A stretch of 34,254 nt of DNA from Bacteroides intestinalis (GCF_003464595.1 NZ_QRZF01000032.1:1-34254), one strand, 5' to 3'. Shown: positions 15,707 to 24,529, counted from the stretch's first letter. Notes: generated from the sequence alone by a model not told the origin. Numbers and translations are program-made.

Positions 15707-17228
15707 GAGTGGTCAGTATTTGGTAGATAAGCGGCAGATTAATGTGACGACGCACATGATCGGCGAGTTTATCATATTGTTCTTCTTTGAATTGTTGATA
15801 ATCAAAAGCCGTTCCGGCATCAGCGAGCTTATCTGCAAAAGGTTCGAGAAGGAAGTCTATAAACGCAGGGTTGTCGAGGATGCCATGGATATAGGTTCCC
15901 ATACAAGTACGGTTGACATAATAACCATCCGTCCGACCGTCTTCCAAAAGATTCAGCGGGGAAACCGGAGCATCATGGGTAGGAATGGTAGTGCCCATGT
16001 GAATTTCATAACCGGTCAATTGACTATTGACAGTTGACAATTGACAATTGGCTGCACTGGAAGTGCTATCAATTGCCAATTGAAACCGGACTTGTCGGGT
16101 AACTTTCTCTCCCGTCATATGGGTGCTGACAGGCAGAAGCCCCAGCCCGGGCAAACGCTCTATTTCTCCTTCTACATGATCGGGGTCGCAAACTTCCTGC
16201 CCCATCAGTTGATAACCACCGCAGATACCCATGACAGTAGCACCTTCACGGTGTGCCCGGATGACGGCTTGTGCTACACCGTTACGGCGCAGTTCATGCA
16301 AGTCGGCAAGCGTACTTTTACTACCTGGCAACAGAATGATGTCAGCTTTAGCTATTTCATCGGTATTATTAGTATAAAAAAGATGAACACGCGGATCGCG
16401 TTCGAGAACATTAAAATCAGTGAAGTTACTGAGATGCCGCAGGAGAATGACGGCGATGTTGACTTTGCCTTGTTCCGCCTGTACAGATTTCGTGGCGAGA
16501 GCCAGGGAGTCTTCTTCTTCAATATAAATATCGCGATAGTAAGGTACCACTCCTACCACGGGTATGCCACAAAGATCTTCGAGCATCTTGATTCCCGGTT
16601 CGAAAAGACGAATATCTCCACGGAATTTATTGATAAGGATACCTTTAATACGTTCCCTTTCATGAGGACGAAGCAGCATCAACGAGCCATAGACACTGGC
16701 AAAGACTCCGCCTCGATCAATATCTCCTACAAGGATTACATCTGCTCCGGCATGTAGAGCCATAGGCAGATTCACCAAATCTGTATCCCGGAGATTTATT
16801 TCTGAAATACTTCCGGCACCTTCCAATACAATAGGATTATAACGAGTGGCGAGACGGTCATAGGCAGAGCAGACTTCACGACGGAGTTCTTCGCGCCCTT
16901 CAACGCGGAAATAGTCGTAAGCATCGCGGTTGCCGATAGGGCGTCCATTGAGCACCACTTGTGAGGTATGGTCAGAGGAGGGTTTCAACAACAGCGGGTT
17001 CATATCTGTATGGCAGGGTACACCCGCAGCTTCGGCTTGGACAGCCTGTGCACGGCCTATTTCCAACCCCTCAGGAGTAGCATAGGAATTAAGTGCCATA
17101 TTTTGTGCCTTAAACGGTGCCGGATGATAACCATCCTGACGGAAGATGCGGCAAAAGGCAGCGGCTATAATGCTTTTTCCTACATCGCTGCCAGTTCCGG
17201 CAAACATAACTGGATGAAGTTTCTTCAT
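15699..17228 (-). CDS. cbiP: Adenosylcobyric acid synthase, glutamine-hydrolysing
   Basis: CbiP/CobQ amidates positions b, d, e and g of adenosylcobyrinic acid a,c-diamide. The start at MKKLHPVMFAGTGSDVGKS is chosen because the ATP-binding motif (10-19) belongs at the N-terminus; an upstream in-frame ATG adds 26 implausible residues. The N-terminal synthetase domain contains NMALNSY, EGAGSISEINLRD and DIDRGGVFAS. The C-terminal class I amidotransferase domain has Cys336 (VMGICGGYQL) and His448 (YIHGI). Residues about 385-404 (AIDSTSSAANCQLSTVNSQL), just before GYEIHMGT, are low-complexity and encoded by a 7-bp tandem repeat, apparently an in-frame insertion. First gene of cbiP-cobD-cbiB. Confidence 0.96.
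   Translation of the reverse strand: MKKLHPVMFAGTGSDVGKSIIAAAFCRIFRQDGYHPAPFKAQNMALNSYATPEGLEIGRAQAVQAEAAGVPCHTDMNPLLLKPSSDHTSQVVLNGRPIGNRDAYDYFRVEGREELRREVCSAYDRLATRYNPIVLEGAGSISEINLRDTDLVNLPMALHAGADVILVGDIDRGGVFASVYGSLMLLRPHERERIKGILINKFRGDIRLFEPGIKMLEDLCGIPVVGVVPYYRDIYIEEEDSLALATKSVQAEQGKVNIAVILLRHLSNFTDFNVLERDPRVHLFYTNNTDEIAKADIILLPGSKSTLADLHELRRNGVAQAVIRAHREGATVMGICGGYQLMGQEVCDPDHVEGEIERLPGLGLLPVSTHMTGEKVTRQVRFQLAIDSTSSAANCQLSTVNSQLTGYEIHMGTTIPTHDAPVSPLNLLEDGRTDGYYVNRTCMGTYIHGILDNPAFIDFLLEPFADKLADAGTAFDYQQFKEEQYDKLADHVRRHINLPLIYQILTTHD
16015..16049. repeat. 7-bp tandem repeat inside cbiP
   Basis: Five consecutive heptamers on +: GTCAATT, GACTATT, GACAGTT, GACAATT, GACAATT. They encode the CQLSTVNSQL part of cbiP on the minus strand. 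A CAATTGGC / GCCAATTG inverted repeat flanks the downstream side (about 16044-16081). A change of one or two heptamers would shift the frame; three would not. Confidence 0.75.
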
Positions 17229-17504
17229 ATATTTTTTTTTAGCGGAAACAAAATAACTTTTCTTGAATCTATAGCGGCAGATAGCAGTACTCCAACAGTA
17301 TAGCATATCATATCCGACCAGAGAAAATCCAACGCTCGTTTTTCACACCGCAATATTTTTTAGGATGCAAATTTATAAAATTTAATGGATAGCCGGTACA
17401 AATTCCCCATACAGAAATGATTTTTCAGTAAAATGACAGCTAAATTGAACAATAGAAAAAGAAGAGTGTTTGAGATAAACTAACCTAAACCAACAACTTG
17501 ACGT
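17229..17504. other. Divergent control region between cbiP and the export operon
   Basis: 276 bp. On the minus strand a perfect -7 box TAAATTTG lies at 17368-17375, with TTTG 23 bp upstream (longer than the usual 19), giving cbiP a leader of about 135 nt. I looked for the B12-box (GCCACTG-like) and the rest of a cobalamin riboswitch in that leader and did not find them. No convincing promoter for the + operon was seen. Confidence 0.45.
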
Positions 17505-18923
17505 ATGAAACAAATTTTATTTATCGTTCTGTTGGGAGCGAACATATCTGTGTCGGCACAAACGAACCTCTCCCTCAGCTACGACGACGCTTTACAAATG
17601 TTGCAGAAAGGCAATCAAAGCCTCAAGATCGCCGACAAAGGCATTGAAGCCGCCCGCACAGAACGGGACAAGCTCAATGCTCTGTGGTATCCCAGCCTGC
17701 AGGGAGCCGGTACCTACGTCCATATGTCCGAAAAGATAGAAGTTAAGCAACCTCTATCCCAATTCACCGACCCCGCAAAGGATTTTGTACATGACATCAT
17801 CCCCGACGACCAGTTCATCAGCGGGATACTGGACCAGATAGGCGCCCATACCCTCGTCTTCCCCCTCGCCCCCCGCAACCTCACCACCGTGGGTCTGACG
17901 GCCGAGTGGATCGTCTTCTCCGGTGGTAAACGTGTACGAGCCAGCAAAATCGGAAACCGGATGATTGACCTCGCCCGTGAAAACCGTGCTCAAACTGACG
18001 CTACCCAACGAACCCTGCTTGCCGAAAGTTATTATGGCCTCAGCCTTGCACGCCAGGTCGCAGCCGTACGCCAGGATACCTATAATGGTCTGAGGCAGCA
18101 TTACGAAAATGCTCTCAAACTGGAAGCTGCCGGAATGATTGATAAAGCCGGACGCCTCTTTGCCCAAGTCAATATGGACGAAGCACAAAGGGCACTGGAA
18201 GCAGCACAGAAAGAAGTCACCGTGGTAGAAAGCGCCCTATGCACCCTGCTCAATCTGGAAGACAGTTGTAAGATTGAGCCTACCTCCCCTCTGTTCATCA
18301 ACTCCACGCTTCCGCTCAAAGAAGAATTCGTGCAAACCATGCGTGCCGGCAACCCCATGCTGAACCAGCTATCCATTCAGCAGAGTATCGCCAAGCAGCA
18401 GCTACGGATAGACCAAAGCGGTTATCTGCCGGACATCGCCCTCTTCGGTAAACAAACACTATATGCCCACGGCATACAAAGTAACCTTGTTCCGCGTACA
18501 ATGGTTGGCGTAGGCTTTACCTGGAATCTTTTCGACGGGCTGGCACGTGAGAAACGCATCCGCCAGTCACGAATTGCCGAGCAAACTCTTGCATTGGGCA
18601 AAGATAAAGCACAGGATGACCTTTCAGTAGGTATAGATAAACTGTACACCGGATTACAAAAAGCCCAGGACAACGTACGCGCACTGAACTCGACCATTGC
18701 CCTGAGTGAAGAACTTGTACGTATCCGCAAGAAATCCTTTGCAGAAGGTATGGCAACCAGTACCGAGGTAGTGGATGCCGAGACCATGCTGGCTACCGTT
18801 AAAGTAGCCCGTCTGGCCGCTTATTACGAATACGATGTAACACTCATGAATCTACTGGCTCTCTGTGGTACACCGGAACAATTCGGAAAATATTCATTAA
18901 GAGTTGACGAGGGGGGAAGTTGA
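17505..18923 (+). CDS. TolC-family outer-membrane efflux protein
   Basis: 472 residues with signal peptide MKQILFIVLLGANISVSAQ. The mature part shows the two-fold OEP repeat: long helices with coiled-coil character (for example LEAAGMIDKAGRLFAQVNMDEAQRALEAAQKEV and the C-terminal LSEELVRIRKKSFAEGMATSTEVVDAETML) and strand segments such as VGVGFTWNLFDG. It would form the trimeric outer-membrane channel for the HlyD-type adaptor and permease that follow on the same strand. The last codons (EGGS) are formed by the left arm of an inverted repeat, so the C-terminus may have been rewritten by it. Confidence 0.92.
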   Translation: MKQILFIVLLGANISVSAQTNLSLSYDDALQMLQKGNQSLKIADKGIEAARTERDKLNALWYPSLQGAGTYVHMSEKIEVKQPLSQFTDPAKDFVHDIIPDDQFISGILDQIGAHTLVFPLAPRNLTTVGLTAEWIVFSGGKRVRASKIGNRMIDLARENRAQTDATQRTLLAESYYGLSLARQVAAVRQDTYNGLRQHYENALKLEAAGMIDKAGRLFAQVNMDEAQRALEAAQKEVTVVESALCTLLNLEDSCKIEPTSPLFINSTLPLKEEFVQTMRAGNPMLNQLSIQQSIAKQQLRIDQSGYLPDIALFGKQTLYAHGIQSNLVPRTMVGVGFTWNLFDGLAREKRIRQSRIAEQTLALGKDKAQDDLSVGIDKLYTGLQKAQDNVRALNSTIALSEELVRIRKKSFAEGMATSTEVVDAETMLATVKVARLAAYYEYDVTLMNLLALCGTPEQFGKYSLRVDEGGS

Positions 18924-19010
18924 CAAGGGGACAAGGACCATGCGGTATAATAGCGCAGCTATATATTGCGTAGCCCCTCGTCCCCTTGTCAACTTGTCCC
19001 CTTGTCAACT
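18901..19010. repeat. Long imperfect inverted repeat built from 8-bp units
   Basis: Left arm 18901-18935 (octamers GAGTTGAC, GAGGGGGG, AAGTTGAC, AAGGGGAC) is largely the reverse complement of right arm 18974-19010 (GTCCCCTT, GTCAACTT, GTCCCCTT, GTCAACTA), with about 38 nt between. It fills the tolC-hlyD spacer and starts inside the tolC-like gene. The transcript could form a stem of over 30 bp, which might attenuate or stabilise the operon mRNA. Confidence 0.8.
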
Positions 19011-19026
19011 ATAAATTTATAACAAT

Positions 19027-20016
19027 ATGGAACTATCAAAAAAAAGCATCAGCACCGCATTTGTCATCATATTGGCAATCACCATACTTGTCTCTATCCT
19101 GGGAATGGTCCTTATGAGTCATCAGCCCCTCGTTCTTCAGGGACAAATAGAAACCACGGAAATCCGTATCAGTGGTAAATTACCGGGACGAGTAGATTCA
19201 TTTCTTGTCCGTGAAGGAGACTGGGTAAAGGCAGGCGATACACTTGTCGTCATCAACAGTCCGACGATAGAAGCCAAATACAGGCAAGTAAATGCCCTCG
19301 AGCAAGTAGCCCAGGAACAGAACAAGAAAATCGACGCCGGTACACGCCGACAGATCATCGCCACCGCCCAGCAGCTCTGGAACAAAACCAAGAGTGACCT
19401 GACCCTGGCACAAACAACTTACGGGCGCATCCTGACACTTTATAAAGACAGTGTCGTCACCTCCCAGCGGAAAGACGAAGTAGAGGCCATGTACCGTGCC
19501 GCACAAGCTGCCGAACGCGCCGCTTACGAACAATACCAAATGGCAGTAGACGGAGCACAAAGCGAAGACCGCGCATCGGCACGCAGCATGGTAGATGCTG
19601 CACGCAGTACAGTAGATGAAGTATCCGCCCTCCTTGTCGATGCACGTCTGACAGCACCGGAGGCGGGACAGATTTCAACTATATTTCCCAAGCGTGGAGA
19701 GCTTGTTGCACCAGGCACACCTATCATGAACCTTGTCGTTATGAATGACGCTCATGTTGTACTCAATGTACGCGAAGACCTGATGCCACTGTTCAAGATG
19801 GACGGTATATTCCACGCAGATGTCCCTGCCATCGGCCGGAAGAACGTAGAATTCCGTATTTATTATATCAGTCCGCTGGGTAGCTTCGCCACCTGGAAAT
19901 CAACCAAACAGACGGGAAGCTATGATATGCAGACCTTTGAAATACATGCCCGTCCCACGCAAACAGTAGAAGGATTGCGTCCGGGAATGTCAGTACTGCT
20001 TACTATTAATGATTAA
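19027..20016 (+). CDS. HlyD/EmrA-type periplasmic adaptor (membrane fusion protein)
   Basis: 329 residues: N-terminal membrane anchor (about 10-32, FVIILAITILVSILGMVLM), a lipoyl-like half-motif with QGQIETTEIRISGKLPGRVDSFLVREGDWVKAGDTLVVI, a helical hairpin (about 80-190), the second lipoyl half (DARLTAPEAGQISTIFPKRGELVAPGTPIM) and a beta-barrel ending in GLRPGMSVLLTIND. It links an inner-membrane exporter to a TolC channel. The permease gene begins 16 nt downstream. Confidence 0.93.
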   Translation: MELSKKSISTAFVIILAITILVSILGMVLMSHQPLVLQGQIETTEIRISGKLPGRVDSFLVREGDWVKAGDTLVVINSPTIEAKYRQVNALEQVAQEQNKKIDAGTRRQIIATAQQLWNKTKSDLTLAQTTYGRILTLYKDSVVTSQRKDEVEAMYRAAQAAERAAYEQYQMAVDGAQSEDRASARSMVDAARSTVDEVSALLVDARLTAPEAGQISTIFPKRGELVAPGTPIMNLVVMNDAHVVLNVREDLMPLFKMDGIFHADVPAIGRKNVEFRIYYISPLGSFATWKSTKQTGSYDMQTFEIHARPTQTVEGLRPGMSVLLTIND

Positions 20017-20032
20017 CCGATAATCTGTGTGA

Positions 20033-22489
20033 ATGATGAAAAGTCCGTTATACAATGTACTCCACCGCGAACTTCGCCGTATGACCTCCCGCAGGTTATA
20101 CCTCGGCGTATGCCTCGTACTGCCCCTATTCTGCTTATTCTTCATGGCAACCATTTTCGGTAGCGGACAAATGGAGAACATTCCTATTGGCATCGTCGAT
20201 CAGGACAATACTGCCACATCCCGGCAAATCGCACGAAATATATCTGCCGTACCTACTTTCAGCGTCACACGGCATTTTACCGACGAAGCCGCCGCCCGGC
20301 AAGCCGTGCAACGCAAAGAAATATATGGTTACCTGTCTATTCCTACCGGCTTTGAACAGCATGCTACAACAGGAATGGATGCCACACTTTCTTACTACTA
20401 CCATTATGCTCTCCTCTCCGTGGGTAGCGAGTTGATGGCAGCTTTCGAAACCGCGCTGGCACCTGTCGCTCTCTCTCCCATTGCCATGGAAGCTATATCT
20501 TTAGGACTCAACCAGGAACAGATAACCACATTCCTCCTACCTGTACAAGCCAGTATGCATCCTCTGTATAATCCCGACCTGGATTATTCTGTTTATCTGA
20601 GCCAACCTTTTTTCTATGTCCTGTTCCAGATACTTATTCTGTTGATGACAGTATATGCCATTGGCAGCGAAATCAAGTTCAATACAGCACAGGAATGGCT
20701 GACCACAGCACGAGGGAATATTCTGACTGCCGTCATCGGTAAACTATTGCCTTATACATTCATCTTCTCAGTAATCGGTATATTGGCAAACTATATCCTT
20801 TATGGAGTAGTACACATTCCTTTCCACGGTAGCCTGCTGATGATGAACCTCATGACACTGATCTTTATCATCGCCACGCAAGCACTCGCAGTGTTTATAT
20901 TTTCCATCTTCCCACGGATAGCATACATTATCAGTATCGTATCCATGATCGGTTCATTAGGCGCTACTCTTTCGGGTGTCACCTTCCCCGTAACAAGTAT
21001 GTATCCTCCGGTACACGCAGCATCCTATCTGTTTCCCGTCCGGCACTTCACTGAAATCTCACAGTCGATGATTTATTTCGATTCGGGTTTCGGGTATTAC
21101 TGGCAATCAGCAGCTATACTTTTGCTTTTTCCACTACTGGCATTATTGATACTGCCGAGATTGAGGCACTGGATTTTGAAAGATACAGTAGAAGAAGATT
21201 CAGCCCCTATCCACAGTACGGCATATTCCCCCTCAATAGCCACTATCATTTTCAGGGAATGGCGTGCCATCAGCACCAATGCAGCAATCCTCCTGGTATT
21301 AATAGGCGGAATCTTTGCTTACGGTCTTCTCTATAACCTGATGTATGCTCCCAACCTTGTACGGAAAACCCCGGTTGCAGTTGTCGACAATTCTCATTCG
21401 GCTCTCAGCCGCGAATATATCCGGTTACTCAATGCCACTCCACAGGCCTCAGTCTACGCACTGACACCCAATTATCTTGAAGCAAAAGAGTGGCTGAAGC
21501 AGAGCAAAGTAGACGGTATTCTATATCTTCCTGCCGATTTCGACGCCCGCGTCGGCCGTGGAGAGCAATCGGTCTTTAGTGTTTATGCCGCAACGGATGC
21601 TTTCCTGAATTTCAAGAATCTGCAAGAGGCTTCTTCCCGCGTGATGCTTGCCGTAAACGATGCACACCGTGCAGAGGGTGCCGTATTCTTGCCACCACAG
21701 GGATTACTGGCAGTAGCCTCATCCGCACCTGTCAATGTGTCGGGTACAGCCTTATATAATTATACCGAAGGATATGGTTCATATCTTATTCCGGCAGTTA
21801 TGATTATCATTATCTTTCAGACATTACTGATGGTAATAGGAATGGTGACGGGAGAAGAGGCAGAACGAAACAGACGCCCTATCTTCCCGAAGCAATCTCA
21901 ATTCTCCTCCTCCCGGGAGGTTGTTCTCCCCCGACTAACGGGGGAGTTAAGAAGGGGTAAGTACCCGAAGGGGGAGGTGGTAGGTAAGCACAAAAACCTT
22001 ACTTGGCGCCAAGCATTATATAATGTTTCCGGAAGAACCTTCGTTTACGTTATGCTTTATTTCATCTTTGCCTTATTCTTATTAGGCTTACTCCCCCATT
22101 TTTTCAGTATCCCTAATATTGGAAACGGCAGAGACATTATCACAATGATAATTCCCTTCCTGATAGGAACGAGTTTCTTCGGACTGGCTGCATCACGTTA
22201 CTTCACGGACTCAGAAGCACCTTTACTGATGATCGCCTTCTTCTCCGTAGGCTATATCTTCCTGTCCGGCGTCTCTTACCCGCTTGAACTGATGCCATGG
22301 TATTGGCAGGCAGCACACTACGTAGTTCCGGCAGCACCTGCCGTGCTTGCCTTCGTCAAACTGAATTCAATGGGAGGAGATATGGCAGATATCCGTCCGG
22401 AAATGATAACCCTGTGGGTACAAGTGGTAGTGTACTTCTTGTTGAGTTTATGGGTATTCAAGAATAAACATTATCGTTTTCGTTTATAA
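20033..22489 (+). CDS. Double ABC-2-type permease (two fused half-transporters)
   Basis: 818 residues (or 817 from the adjacent second ATG). Two copies of an ABC-2 membrane unit are fused. The first half has TM1 near 26-46, a periplasmic domain, then five helices to about 385. The second half repeats this from about 415 (AAILLVLIGGIFAYGLLYNLMY) to the end. Family members such as YhhJ/YbhR usually work with an ATPase; none is encoded here. The cytoplasmic loop after GMVTGEEAERNR in the second half carries about 29 extra residues (about 623-651, FSSSREVVLPRLTGELRR...) encoded by a palindromic repeat also found at 14569-14652. The 3' end overlaps the convergent pduO gene by 19 nt. Confidence 0.9.
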   Translation: MMKSPLYNVLHRELRRMTSRRLYLGVCLVLPLFCLFFMATIFGSGQMENIPIGIVDQDNTATSRQIARNISAVPTFSVTRHFTDEAAARQAVQRKEIYGYLSIPTGFEQHATTGMDATLSYYYHYALLSVGSELMAAFETALAPVALSPIAMEAISLGLNQEQITTFLLPVQASMHPLYNPDLDYSVYLSQPFFYVLFQILILLMTVYAIGSEIKFNTAQEWLTTARGNILTAVIGKLLPYTFIFSVIGILANYILYGVVHIPFHGSLLMMNLMTLIFIIATQALAVFIFSIFPRIAYIISIVSMIGSLGATLSGVTFPVTSMYPPVHAASYLFPVRHFTEISQSMIYFDSGFGYYWQSAAILLLFPLLALLILPRLRHWILKDTVEEDSAPIHSTAYSPSIATIIFREWRAISTNAAILLVLIGGIFAYGLLYNLMYAPNLVRKTPVAVVDNSHSALSREYIRLLNATPQASVYALTPNYLEAKEWLKQSKVDGILYLPADFDARVGRGEQSVFSVYAATDAFLNFKNLQEASSRVMLAVNDAHRAEGAVFLPPQGLLAVASSAPVNVSGTALYNYTEGYGSYLIPAVMIIIIFQTLLMVIGMVTGEEAERNRRPIFPKQSQFSSSREVVLPRLTGELRRGKYPKGEVVGKHKNLTWRQALYNVSGRTFVYVMLYFIFALFLLGLLPHFFSIPNIGNGRDIITMIIPFLIGTSFFGLAASRYFTDSEAPLLMIAFFSVGYIFLSGVSYPLELMPWYWQAAHYVVPAAPAVLAFVKLNSMGGDMADIRPEMITLWVQVVVYFLLSLWVFKNKHYRFRL
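21901..21984 (+). repeat. 84-bp palindromic repeat inserted in frame in the permease gene
   Basis: 81 of 84 positions match the reverse complement of 14569-14652. Length 84 is a multiple of three and the permease frame is open through it. In the same frame the intergenic copy reads CCG-TAG-GGG, a stop, whereas this copy reads CCG-AAG-GGG (21965-21973). The other two differences are a silent TCT/TCC change and GTC/GTT. Confidence 0.9.
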
Positions 22490-23067
22490 GCAAATGATTG
22501 CCACCGTTCCTCATCCCATCCCTGGCGTTGCATTTCCATACGGGCCATAACAAAGAACAGGTCGGAAAGTCGATTGATAAAACGCAATATATCTTCCGGT
22601 ACAGGATCTTCCCGATTCAGCGTCCAAAGCCTGCGTTCGGCACGACGAGCTACGGCACGGGCAAACTGTAATTGAGCCGACACTTGCGTTCCACCCGGTA
22701 ACAGGAAATAGCCATTATCTTCAAGCTGAAGCATCATTGCGTCCATAGCCTGTTCGCACTGCACTGTCATTTCCACAGCATGAAGTTCGTTGGGATTGCC
22801 ACTACCCGGTCTCTCCGGATCTGCATCCCGTAAGCCGGAAGGGGTTGCAACATGGCTCATCACCACCATCAACTCACGTTGTATATCATGGAGTAATTCC
22901 TGCCATGCATCTTTCACCGGAAGCAACGACCTGACAATTCCTATCACCGTATTCAGTTCATCAATGCAACCATTGGCTTCAATGCGGATATCATCTTTCG
23001 GAACACGCTCTCCACCGTGGATGCCTGTCATTCCTTTATCTCCTGTTTTAGTATAAATCCTTCTCAT
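22471..23067 (-). CDS. pduO: Cob(I)yrinic acid a,c-diamide adenosyltransferase, PduO type
   Basis: 198 residues. RRIYTKTGDKGMTGIHGGERVPKDD at the N-terminus is the ATP-binding loop of PduO-type adenosyltransferases. EANGCIDELNTVIG and, near the C-terminus, ARAVARRAERRLW and FINRLSDLFFVMAR complete the five-helix-bundle signature. It transfers the adenosyl group of ATP to cob(I)alamin or precursors. It follows cbiA on the same strand with a 26-nt gap. Its 3' end overlaps the permease gene tail to tail by 19 nt. Confidence 0.94.
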   Translation of the reverse strand: MRRIYTKTGDKGMTGIHGGERVPKDDIRIEANGCIDELNTVIGIVRSLLPVKDAWQELLHDIQRELMVVMSHVATPSGLRDADPERPGSGNPNELHAVEMTVQCEQAMDAMMLQLEDNGYFLLPGGTQVSAQLQFARAVARRAERRLWTLNREDPVPEDILRFINRLSDLFFVMARMEMQRQGWDEERWQSFAYKRKR

Positions 23068-23093
23068 AAATTACAGGTATATCTTACATTATT

Positions 23094-24431
23094 TCACTCT
23101 CCCGGAACTTGTTCGAATAATGACCAAATTCCCGTTTCTCCCCAATACAAATGCGTATAACTCGCTATCAGATTTTTATAACAAAACACGGCTGTATTCA
23201 CGGGGTGTCCTTTAGCATTATAAACTTGTACAGCCGAAGCAAGCTTCTCATCCTGCTCAATGATCTGCGAATAATGAAACTCATGTCCACGCAGCTTCAC
23301 CCCACGAAAATCAAAGCTTCTATACCCCATTGCCAAACGCATATCATCCTTGCAAGCGGAAACTTTCATAGGTAATGCATCTACCATTTTGAAAGCTGTA
23401 TAGGGATCTTTGCACATCACCAGTTCCGAAGCCAGATACATCATACCGCCACATTCAGCAATTGTTTTTCCTCCCCGCTCAATATGAGCCTTGACTGAAT
23501 CTATTACACGGGGGGCTGCACTCAATTGAAGCGCACGATTTTCCGGATAACCTCCGGGCAGATAGAGCAAATCCACATTATCCGGTACTACCGCACTGTT
23601 ATCTTCCGGATCGAAGAAAGTAACCGTACCAAACTGATTCAGGTAATCAAGATGTTCAGCATAGATAAAGGAGAAACTTTCCTTATTGCGTGCCACCCAT
23701 ATATTTCCGGATAGAGAGACATTCTTTTTGACTTCTGTGGTGACATCCACCCCCCGGCGTGTGATCTGCAACAAGAGATCCAAGTTCAATTGTGCGTCTA
23801 GCTGCTTCAGCAGTGTCTCAGTGATACCATCTTCATCTTTACGACTGAAATCCAGTCCCAAGTGCCTGCTTTCCTCTTTCAAAGCATCGAATTTCCGCAA
23901 GCAACCCAAACAAGGTACATTCAGATCATCGCAAATCTCACGCAACATTTCCTCATGACGGTCGCTCCCTGCCTGATTGAAGATAACGCCTGCGACTTCC
24001 ACTTGCGGATCAAAATCCAAATAACCTTTAATCATAGCGGCCAGTGAATAAGCGGCCGATTTAGCATTTACCACCAACACAACAGGAAGATTCAAAATCT
24101 TTGCAATCTCTGCTGATGAACCTTTACTACGGTCGTATCCGTCGAACATGCCCATCATACCTTCTACGATACAGACATCCGCATCTTTGGCATGTGAAAC
24201 ATACACTTCATGCATATGTTGTTCGGAAGCCATAAAAGGGTCCAGATTGTAAGACGGAATTCCGCAAGCTTTTTCATGATACTTCGTGTCGATATAATCC
24301 GGCCCGCACTTATAGGGCTGTACACGTAGTTTTTTCTGCGTCAATAACGTCATCAACAATCGGCTGACAGTGGTTTTTCCAGTGCCCGAAGTAGGCGCCG
24401 CTATCAGAAATTGGGGAATATATCTTATCAT
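23094..24431 (-). CDS. cbiA: Cobyrinic acid a,c-diamide synthase, glutamine-hydrolysing
   Basis: CbiA amidates the a and c side chains of cobyrinic acid. 445 residues: P-loop APTSGTGKT (12-20), YKCGPDYIDTKYHEKACG, VEGMMGMFDGYDRSKGSSAEIAK, and a class I amidotransferase domain with LPGGYPEN, Cys327 (ECGGMMYL) and the His of GHEFHYSQI (383-386). Normal length. It is transcribed together with pduO, which acts next in the pathway. Its presence shows that the locus can process cobyrinic acid, not only salvage cobinamide. Confidence 0.96.
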   Translation of the reverse strand: MIRYIPQFLIAAPTSGTGKTTVSRLLMTLLTQKKLRVQPYKCGPDYIDTKYHEKACGIPSYNLDPFMASEQHMHEVYVSHAKDADVCIVEGMMGMFDGYDRSKGSSAEIAKILNLPVVLVVNAKSAAYSLAAMIKGYLDFDPQVEVAGVIFNQAGSDRHEEMLREICDDLNVPCLGCLRKFDALKEESRHLGLDFSRKDEDGITETLLKQLDAQLNLDLLLQITRRGVDVTTEVKKNVSLSGNIWVARNKESFSFIYAEHLDYLNQFGTVTFFDPEDNSAVVPDNVDLLYLPGGYPENRALQLSAAPRVIDSVKAHIERGGKTIAECGGMMYLASELVMCKDPYTAFKMVDALPMKVSACKDDMRLAMGYRSFDFRGVKLRGHEFHYSQIIEQDEKLASAVQVYNAKGHPVNTAVFCYKNLIASYTHLYWGETGIWSLFEQVPGE

Positions 24432-24439
24432 GCATACTT

Positions 24440-24516
24440 GAGTTAACGAGTTAACAAGTTAACAAGATACAAGGGCAAAAGCCTTGTCAACTCGTATCTG
24501 AAATCCTTGTCAACTA
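24440..24516. repeat. 8-bp repeat cluster between cbiA and the kinase gene
   Basis: GAGTTAAC, GAGTTAAC, AAGTTAAC and AAGATAC follow each other (24440-24470). CCTTGTCAACTCGTATC (24482-24498) and CCTTGTCAACTA (24505-24516) are imperfect complements. The units resemble those at 18901-19010 (AAGTTGAC/GTCAACTT). It begins 8 nt upstream of the cbiA start codon, so it lies in the cbiA leader. Confidence 0.7.
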
Positions 24517-24529
24517 AATTTCTTTCCCG

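Noticed and set aside
16041..16757. Long open frame (238 codons) on + antisense to cbiP
   Set aside because: cbiP on the other strand has full family motifs; this frame is rich in His, Phe and Cys with no recognisable domain, typical of an antisense shadow.
17229..17364. Possible cobalamin riboswitch in the cbiP leader
   Set aside because: No B12-box or conserved core segments were found by eye; only a long leader is present.
7223..24516. CRISPR-like array from the short repeats
   Set aside because: Units are 7-8 bp, contiguous and degenerate, with no unique spacers and no cas genes.
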